From JAYKHL01 sp035284865 (lineage in GTDB: Bacteria; Cyanobacteriota; Sericytochromatia; S15B-MN24; JAQBPE01), in the NCBI GenBank assembly GCA_035284865.1, contig JAYKHL010000242.1, forward strand, positions 1 to 19,918: a stretch of 19,918 nt of DNA. Reading direction: 5' to 3'. Position numbers and translations under genes: made by a program. The number at the start of each line of letters is the position of its first letter. The stretch's first letter is position 1. Shown here one piece after another: positions 14,733-19,918 of this stretch. Under the pieces are notes generated by a model. That model did not search any database and had not been told where the DNA came from. It saw nothing but the letters and a program-made list of their open reading frames with translations.

Positions 14733-14748
14733 GCATGGCCTACCATGC
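14733..14748. promoter_or_regulatory. Inverted repeat in the divergent promoter region
   Basis: GCATGG-CCTA-CCATGC is a perfect 6+4+6 inverted repeat in the 118-base gap between the divergent TIM-barrel and TPR genes. It overlaps TAC-like -10 candidates on both strands (TGGTACAC on minus, TACCAT on plus), so it could be an operator for either gene. Confidence 0.35.
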
Positions 14749-14802
14749 TCCAACCCTGGGCTGGCGGCTCTGCGCCGGACCGGGGCCTCGTCGGAGCCAG
14801 CA

Positions 14803-17091
14803 TTGCAGTCGTTCAAGTACGCCATCACCCGCCCTGAAGCCAGGCCGCGCCGTCGTCGGCGGGCCCCCTGGCCTGGCCTGCTCCTCCTCCTCGCCTTGGG
14901 GTGCGGGGGGGGGGCGATCGCCCACGGGGCCGATCTGGCTGGGCCCGCACGGGCGCTTCGTTGGCTGGTCGAAAGGCCGGCGGTGGCCGATGAGCAGGGT
15001 CGGGCCGCGGAGGGCCTGCTCCGGCAGGGCGATGGCCACCTCGCGCGGGCGGAGCACCGGGCGGCTGCGAGGGCCTACGCGGAGGCCCTGCAGGTGGCGC
15101 CTGACAGGCTCGAGGCCTGGGACCGGGCCGTTCTTGCCGCTTACATGCAGGGCGAGACGCGGCAACCCGAGCCCCAGGCGCTGCTCGCCTCGGAGGGGGC
15201 CCAGGTCCGCCTGTACCGGGCCCTCGCTGAGCGTGCCAGGTCGGGGGGGCTTCGGGAAGCCGCGCGGGCCTGGCTGACGGAGGCCGAGCGGCTGGCGCCG
15301 GATGATGCCAGCGTCCTCGCTGCCCGGGCGCGCCTGGCCGTGGGTGATGGTGCCCTCGACCAGGCGCTGGCTGCCAGCCAGCGAGCGCTCGCTGCGGCGC
15401 CAGGCGTGCCTGACCTGCACCGGGTGTTGTTTGAGGTGCGGCTGGCCCGTGGGGACGTGGAGGCCGGGTGTCAGGAGGTGCTGGCTCGCCTGCGCCCCAC
15501 GTTGGCTCGTGACGAGAGCGGCGACGCAGCAGCCCTGGTGGCCGAGGCCTACATCCGGCAAGGGCTGGCGCCCGAGGAGGTCCGGCGGCGCCTGGCGAGC
15601 GACACGCCGCACCTGCGGACCGCCGCCCGGAAGCTCGTGCTGGCTCGTGCTTACCAGCGGCACTACCTCAGCAACCCCAACTGGTACCGGGACGCCTTCG
15701 ACCGGGTGCGAGGGCTGGTCGAGGAGGTCCGACGCCGCGACTCGGACGCCCTCGGGGCCGAGCGGCTGGTGGCCGTGCGCCTCCTGTTGGAGGCCCGCCG
15801 GGCCCGCCTGGCCCGCTTTGTGGAGCGTGGCGATCTCGAGGCGGCGGTGGCCGAGGCCGGGCAGGCCACCTTGGTGGCATCCCGGTTGCCCCCGGCGGAG
15901 AGGGGCCTCCCGGCTGATCTGCACGCGGAACGTGGCAGGTTGCTCACGTTGCTGGGGCGACCGCAGGATGCGATGAGGGCCTTTGAGGCGGCCGTGCGGG
16001 TTCAACCCGGGCACCGGGCGCGGCTGGAGCTCGCCCGCCTGGAGGCAGGGACCGGGGTGACCCTGCTGTCCGCCGGCCAGCGGCAACCCGCGCTGCTGCA
16101 CCTTCGTCGCGCGGCCGTGCTCCACCCCGAGGACGATGGCATCCTGGCCCGCCTGTACCAGGCTCAGGGCACCGGCGCCACGATGCAGGCCGTGCTGGCC
16201 TGCGCCCGCTTGGTCCGAGAGCGAGAGATCGGCACCGTGTTCGCACGCCTCACGCACGGCCTCTCGCAGGTCCGCAGGCCGGCCGAGGCTGCGGCGCTCG
16301 TGTCGCTGGCGGGCTCGCTTCGCCTTCCACCCGGGCGCCTGGCCGCGCTGCGAGCCGAGGCGGCCCGCGCCGCGGGGCGGACCTCCGAGGCGAGGCGCCT
16401 CCTGCTGCAGGCACTCGAGCACGCCCCGAGCAGTGCGCTCTGGCTTCGCCTCGCCGCCGTTGACGCGGCAGCAGGACGGGATGGCAAGGCGCCGGCGGCG
16501 AAGCGGCGCCGTCACCTGGTCGACGCGCTGGAGGCGACGCGCCACGCGCTCGCCCTCGAGCCTGATGGACCGGCGCTCGCGCAGCTGGTGCGCCTTCACA
16601 CCGAGCTGGCAGAGGCGCACCTGGCTGCCGGAGATGCCGCGCGCGCCGAACACTTTGCCGCCGCGGTGGCCGTCCTCGTGCCGCGGGACCCGTCAGTGGC
16701 CGTCCTGCTCGCGGAGGCCCGGCTCGCTCGCGCGCGCTGGAGCGAGGCCCGGGATGCCTGCCTCGCGGGCCTCACGGGCCTTGCCAGGCAAACCGATCCG
16801 CGCCACGCGTCCCTGCGGCTACGGCTCGGGCGGGCGTTGCGCAAGCTCAACCGACCCGTGGAGGCGGTGGAGGCCCTGGCGGTGGGCACCTCTGCGGCGG
16901 CCTCACCGGCGCCCCGCCAGGCGGCCGAGCTCTGGTACGAGCTGGCCTTCGCCCATGCCGCGGCGGCTCAGCCGGCGGAGAGTCTCAGCGCAGCGCGTCA
17001 GTACGCGCACCTGGCGCCGCACGACCCCAGAGGCAAGGCGCGCGCCTCCGAGGTCCAGCAGCTGGTGGCCTCCCTCACCCCCACGCCGTGA
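14803..17091 (+). CDS. Exported tetratricopeptide-repeat protein
   Basis: This encodes 762 residues from TTG 14803, chosen because GGAG lies six bases upstream and a signal-like N-terminus follows: basic RPRRRRRAPWP, then GLLLLLALGCGGGAIAHGA. The Cys is not in a standard lipobox, so cleavage type is uncertain. The rest is almost wholly helical Ala/Leu/Arg-rich repeats of TPR type, for example AAEGLLRQGDGHLARAEHRAAARAYAEALQVAPDRLEAWDRA, LGRPQDAMRAFEAAVRVQPGHRARLELARLEAG and AAGDAARAEHFAAAVAVLVPRDPSVAVLLAEARLARARWSEA (shown here in segments of repeats, positions about 45-760). TPR proteins scaffold other proteins, typically in the periplasm or envelope here. A run of ten Gs (14905-14914) sits in the signal-peptide coding region. 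The stop overlaps the next gene's GTG by four bases, suggesting coupling with the lipid kinase. Specific role unknown. Confidence 0.72.
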   Translation: MQSFKYAITRPEARPRRRRRAPWPGLLLLLALGCGGGAIAHGADLAGPARALRWLVERPAVADEQGRAAEGLLRQGDGHLARAEHRAAARAYAEALQVAPDRLEAWDRAVLAAYMQGETRQPEPQALLASEGAQVRLYRALAERARSGGLREAARAWLTEAERLAPDDASVLAARARLAVGDGALDQALAASQRALAAAPGVPDLHRVLFEVRLARGDVEAGCQEVLARLRPTLARDESGDAAALVAEAYIRQGLAPEEVRRRLASDTPHLRTAARKLVLARAYQRHYLSNPNWYRDAFDRVRGLVEEVRRRDSDALGAERLVAVRLLLEARRARLARFVERGDLEAAVAEAGQATLVASRLPPAERGLPADLHAERGRLLTLLGRPQDAMRAFEAAVRVQPGHRARLELARLEAGTGVTLLSAGQRQPALLHLRRAAVLHPEDDGILARLYQAQGTGATMQAVLACARLVREREIGTVFARLTHGLSQVRRPAEAAALVSLAGSLRLPPGRLAALRAEAARAAGRTSEARRLLLQALEHAPSSALWLRLAAVDAAAGRDGKAPAAKRRRHLVDALEATRHALALEPDGPALAQLVRLHTELAEAHLAAGDAARAEHFAAAVAVLVPRDPSVAVLLAEARLARARWSEARDACLAGLTGLARQTDPRHASLRLRLGRALRKLNRPVEAVEALAVGTSAAASPAPRQAAELWYELAFAHAAAAQPAESLSAARQYAHLAPHDPRGKARASEVQQLVASLTPTP

Positions 17092-17996
17092 CGATCGTGG
17101 TGGTGGCCAACCCGACGGCGGGCGGAGGCGTCGGGGCGGTCGAGTGGCCACGCGTGGCGCGCCGGCTGGAGGCTGCGGGTCACGCCGTGGACGTCAGGCT
17201 GACCCAGCAGCCGGGGGATGGGACGCGCCTGGCCCGGGCGGCGCTCGCGTCGGGGGCCGCGACCCTCGTGGCAGTGGGAGGCGACGGCACCTTCCACGAG
17301 GTGGCGCAGGGCTTCTTCGATGACGCCGGGGAGCCGCGAGCCCCGGAGGCCTGCCTCGGTCTGGTGCCGGCGGGGACGGGCAATGACTTCGTGCGGTCCC
17401 TCGGGGGCTCGGACACCGAGCGGGTGCTCTCGGCGCTCGCAGCGGGCCGGAGCCGGCGGATCGACGTGTTGGGGGTGCGGTTCCGAACCCGCCGGGGGGC
17501 ACCTGCCTTTCGCGTCTGCCTCAACGTCCTGAGCGTGGGGGCGGCGGCGCTCGCTGCCGAACGCGCGCACGCCTGGCCGGCCTGGCTCCGGGGCTTGCGC
17601 TACCTGGCGGGGGGGCTGCAGACCCTCGGCGACGTTCGGCCCTTCCGGCTGCGCTGGACGGTGGACGGCTTGCCGAGGCCGGACGTCCGGGCCTTGCTGC
17701 TGGTGGTGGGCAACGGCGGCTTCTTCGGCGCCGGGATGCCCATCCTGCCGACGGCACGCCTCGAGGACGGTCGTGCCCAGCTCCTGCTCGTACGGGAGGC
17801 GCCCCTGTGGCAGCTGCTGGCTCACGCGCCGGGGTTGTGCCTCGGGACCCACCTCACGGCACCCTTCGCCGAGCACGGCGCGTTCCAGGAACTCACGGCC
17901 GAGGTGGACGCACCCGTCGACATCGACGGCGAGCCGGTCGGGGGGGGGCCCCTCGAGGTGCGTGTCTTGCCTGGTGCGTTGCGCCTCCTGGCCTGA
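17088..17996 (+). CDS. Diacylglycerol-kinase-family lipid kinase (DagK/YegS type)
   Basis: This encodes 302 residues. It would phosphorylate a lipid such as diacylglycerol at the inner membrane face using ATP. The nucleotide site is plain: VVVANPTAGGG (4-13), VAVGGDGTFHEVAQG (61-75) with GGDGT at 64-68, and LVPAGTGNDFVRSLG (92-106). The C-terminal beta domain holds FFGAGMPILPTARLEDG and ends VDIDGEP..., both family features. The GTG start at 17088 overlaps the TPR stop as GTGA, so translation is probably coupled. DgkB, sphingosine-kinase-like and undecaprenol-related activities cannot be told apart by sequence. A run of nine Gs (17940-17948) encodes the Gly-Gly-Gly near the end. Confidence 0.9.
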   Translation: MTIVVVANPTAGGGVGAVEWPRVARRLEAAGHAVDVRLTQQPGDGTRLARAALASGAATLVAVGGDGTFHEVAQGFFDDAGEPRAPEACLGLVPAGTGNDFVRSLGGSDTERVLSALAAGRSRRIDVLGVRFRTRRGAPAFRVCLNVLSVGAAALAAERAHAWPAWLRGLRYLAGGLQTLGDVRPFRLRWTVDGLPRPDVRALLLVVGNGGFFGAGMPILPTARLEDGRAQLLLVREAPLWQLLAHAPGLCLGTHLTAPFAEHGAFQELTAEVDAPVDIDGEPVGGGPLEVRVLPGALRLLA

Positions 17997-18005
17997 GCGC
18001 GGCCG

Positions 18006-18025
18006 GTGAGGGTGGCTCGCCTCAC
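18006..18025. terminator. Small hairpin between convergent kinase and MATE genes
   Basis: GTGAGG (18006-18011) pairs with CCTCAC (18020-18025) around an eight-base loop, in the 25-base gap between two convergent genes and reaching into the MATE stop codon. No T-run follows on either strand, so termination is only plausible. Confidence 0.3.
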
Positions 18026-19383
18026 ACCCGCAGGTGGCGCCAGTGGCCCAGCTTGAAGTACCAGGTGATGCCAAGCCCCTGCGCCACCATGGACACGGTC
18101 ATGGCCCACCAGGCGCCGCTGGTGCCCCATCCGAGGGGCACCGCCAGCAAGTAGCCGAGCGGCACCCGCAGCATCAGCTGAAACAGCAGCACGCTCCACA
18201 TCGGGGCCCGCGCGTCCCCTGCGCCCTGAAGCGCGCCGTTGAGCACCATCGCGAGGGCGAGGAAGGGCTCCGAGATAGCGGCGACGCGCAGGTAGTCCGC
18301 GACGTGCCCGCGCACCACGGGATCGGTCGTGAACCTGGCGGCGAGTACCTCGGCCCCGAGCCAGAACACGAGGGCGAAGGCGCTCATGACCACGATGCCC
18401 ACCGCGGCGACCCGCCAGGTGGCTCGTTGTGCCTCTTCGGGCCGGCCAGCTCCCAGGTTCTGTCCCACCAGCGTGGCGGCAGCGATGTTGAGCGCAAAGC
18501 AGGGCAGGAACGCCACTGCCTCCACCCTCATGCCGATGGAGAAGGCCGCCACGACGGCCGTGGGACCGGGAAGCAGGCTCAGGATGCCGAAGAAGCTCAT
18601 CATGCCCACGTTGCGCATGAGCACCTGCAGCGCGGACGGGAAGCCGATGCGCAGCAGCCGGGCGAACCAGGCGCGCACGGGACGCCAGCCGCCCTGGGCC
18701 TCCCTGTAGAGCCGCATCCGGCTGAAGATCGCCCACGCCACCGCCAGGCCGCAGGCCTTGCCCATCACGAAGCCCACGGCAAGGCCGCCCAGCCCGAGGC
18801 CGAGGCCCAGGCCGAGGCCCAGAGAGCCAGCCATCCAGACCGCGTTCTCGGCTGCCGCTGTGCCCAGCAGCCCGAGCGACAGCCCCCGCGCCCGGAGCAC
18901 GGCCAGCAGGACGATCGTGACGTCCATGGGCAGCACGCCCGCCAGGAGGCTGCGCAGGTAGGGCGTGCCGGCTCGCTGAACGGCGTCCGGTGCCCCGAGC
19001 AGGGCGAACAGGCCTGGCGCTGCCAGCCACACCAGCGGCAACAGGACCAGAGACAGCGTGAGGCCCAGCAGCACGGCTTGCCGGGCCGCGTGACCGGCCT
19101 CAGGCCAGTCGCCCGCCCCGACGAACCGCGACACGAGTGCCTGGGCGCCGATGGCCACGGCCGTGGTGAGGGCGTTGATGAGCAGCACCAGCTGCATCGT
19201 CAGCCCCACCACGGCCTGCTCCACCGAGCCGAAGTGGCCTGCCACCCAGGTCTCCAGCAGCCCCATCGCTGCGTTGGAGACCATCGTCAGCACGAGCGGC
19301 CAGCTCAGCCGCCAGATGCCTTGCCACGATGCGCTGGCGGTGTCAGGCGCCTGTGCTGCGGGAGCAACGGACGCGCGGCTCAT
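18022..19383 (-). CDS. MATE family efflux transporter
   Basis: This encodes 453 residues, the family length, with about twelve hydrophobic segments. MATE proteins export drugs and metabolites by cation antiport across the inner membrane. The first helix region SWPLVLTMVSNAAMGLLETWVAGHFG (about 26-51) is a typical MATE start, and the second half repeats it: RIGFPSALQVLMRN...FGILS, with ATLVGQNLGAGRPEEAQRATW (a strong family motif) and FLALAMVLNGALQGAGDARAPM. A low-complexity (GL)n stretch forms part of a middle helix. The ATG at 19383 overlaps the upstream phosphatase stop as ATGA, so the two genes form an operon. It converges with the lipid kinase. Substrate unknown. Confidence 0.92.
   Translation of the reverse strand: MSRASVAPAAQAPDTASASWQGIWRLSWPLVLTMVSNAAMGLLETWVAGHFGSVEQAVVGLTMQLVLLINALTTAVAIGAQALVSRFVGAGDWPEAGHAARQAVLLGLTLSLVLLPLVWLAAPGLFALLGAPDAVQRAGTPYLRSLLAGVLPMDVTIVLLAVLRARGLSLGLLGTAAAENAVWMAGSLGLGLGLGLGLGGLAVGFVMGKACGLAVAWAIFSRMRLYREAQGGWRPVRAWFARLLRIGFPSALQVLMRNVGMMSFFGILSLLPGPTAVVAAFSIGMRVEAVAFLPCFALNIAAATLVGQNLGAGRPEEAQRATWRVAAVGIVVMSAFALVFWLGAEVLAARFTTDPVVRGHVADYLRVAAISEPFLALAMVLNGALQGAGDARAPMWSVLLFQLMLRVPLGYLLAVPLGWGTSGAWWAMTVSMVAQGLGITWYFKLGHWRHLRV
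18785..18830 (-). repeat. Gly-Leu simple repeat inside the MATE gene
   Basis: On the minus strand the frame reads GSLGLGLGLGLGLGGLAVG: alternating CTG/CTC/CTS and GGC codons giving about six Gly-Leu pairs within a transmembrane helix. DNA copies (GGCCTCGGC-like) are nearly identical, so copy number may vary between strains. Confidence 0.75.
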
Positions 19384-19918
19384 TCCTCGTCTGCCAGGGC
19401 GGCCTTGATGGCCGTCCCCGTGGCGTGCGCGGGAGCGGGGATGCCCAGCAGGCGAGCCACCGTGGGGGCCAGATCGGCGTTGGTCACGGGGGGCAGCTCC
19501 ACCCCGCGTCTCACGCCGGGGCCAGCCAGCAACATGAAGGCCCGCATGTCGGGCCGACGCGGGTCGAAGACGTGCCCGGCTCGTCCTGCCTCGACGCGGG
19601 ACACGACCGGGGCGGCTCCGACCTCGGCGTCGAAGAGATAGCCTGGTTGCAGATCGAGGTAGAGGTCGCCCGCGCGCGGCCCTCCGATGCCAAGGCCACG
19701 TGCCTCGGCGCTGTCGCGACGGATGAACCGCGTGACGAGCGGCCGGCCCTGGCCGTCTCGCTCCGCGGCCAGGGCGTTTTCGACCCGGCTCAGCACGGCT
19801 GCCACGTCGCGTCCGGGGACGATGCCCCCCTTGTGCCCCACGTGGTTCACCACCACGTAGCCGCCGTCCGTGCCGGTGTAGAGTGCCCGGGTGCGGGCCA
19901 GGTCCACTTGCCCCTTGC
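19380..19918 (-). CDS. Alkaline-phosphatase-superfamily phosphodiesterase/phosphatase (partial, N-terminus off right edge)
   Basis: The 179 C-terminal residues are visible; the frame is open to the window edge. The tail matches the type I phosphodiesterase/nucleotide pyrophosphatase branch: TGTDGGYVVVNHVGHKGGIVPG, then the metal-binding-type His in AGHVFDPRRPDMRAFMLLAGPGVRRG, and TNADLAPTVARLLGIPAP, the nearly invariant C-terminal signature of these enzymes. They cut phosphodiesters or phosphonates, usually outside the cytoplasm. The catalytic Thr/Ser and most metal ligands lie in the missing part. The TGA stop overlaps the MATE ATG. Substrate cannot be named. Confidence 0.8.
   Translation of the reverse strand, partial: KGQVDLARTRALYTGTDGGYVVVNHVGHKGGIVPGRDVAAVLSRVENALAAERDGQGRPLVTRFIRRDSAEARGLGIGGPRAGDLYLDLQPGYLFDAEVGAAPVVSRVEAGRAGHVFDPRRPDMRAFMLLAGPGVRRGVELPPVTNADLAPTVARLLGIPAPAHATGTAIKAALADEE

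Noticed and set aside
14140..14802. Longer N-terminus for the TPR gene
   Set aside because: It would run antisense through the TIM-barrel gene and has no signal peptide; TTG 14803 has GGAG and a leader-like N-terminus.
1..19918. CRISPR array, insertion sequence, phage genes, tRNA or rRNA
   Set aside because: No spaced direct repeats, transposase or integrase motifs, or tRNA/rRNA-like sequence were recognised anywhere in the window.

Overview
The window is a stretch of ordinary chromosome from a very GC-rich bacterium (roughly 70% G+C by eye). Genes are tightly packed and no phage, insertion sequence, CRISPR array, tRNA or rRNA is visible. Two predicted lipoproteins with lipoboxes, a type IV pilin-like protein, a MATE exporter and a four-gene pyruvate dehydrogenase operon suggest a free-living, probably aerobic bacterium. 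The lineage cannot be fixed from the sequence; a high-GC uncultivated group near the non-photosynthetic Cyanobacteria (Sericytochromatia-like) is only a guess.

Layout. 1-2096 (minus): a tandem-GNAT acyltransferase overlapping a phenylacetate-CoA-ligase/LuxE-like adenylating enzyme that runs off the left edge; the pair appears to be read from a leaderless extended -10 promoter. 2187-2873 (plus): a divergent type IV pilin/pseudopilin-like protein. 3018-7640 (plus): a complete pyruvate (or other 2-oxoacid) dehydrogenase operon, E1 alpha, E1 beta, E2, E3. 7749-9059 (plus): a subtilisin-family lipoprotein. 9133-10044 (minus): an isoaspartyl peptidase/L-asparaginase, divergent from aroA (EPSP synthase, 10122-11423, plus). 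aroA is followed by a helical, possibly TerB-like protein with a bacterial PH-like C-terminus (11484-12251). 12256-13572 (minus): a clostripain-like (C11) lipoprotein. 13573-13865: a gene-free gap holding the clostripain promoter, a palindrome and a strongly structured inverted-repeat element. 13866-14684 (minus): a TIM-barrel protein of the xylose-isomerase-like type, divergent from a 762-residue exported TPR protein (14803-17091) that overlaps a diacylglycerol-kinase-family lipid kinase (17088-17996). 18022-19383 (minus): a MATE exporter overlapping by ATGA the 3' end of an alkaline-phosphatase-superfamily gene that enters from the right edge.

How the genes fit together. The PDH operon feeds acetyl-CoA into central metabolism and aroA belongs to the shikimate pathway. 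The two lipoprotein proteases and the isoaspartyl peptidase suggest peptide scavenging or envelope protein turnover. The least conventional parts are the ligase/tandem-GNAT pair with its leaderless promoter, substitutions at normally conserved cofactor-site residues in both E1 subunits, and the roughly 110-base structured element at 13742-13851. No known defence or mobile system is present. The ligase/GNAT pair is the best candidate for an undescribed small pathway, but its chemistry is inferred from families only.
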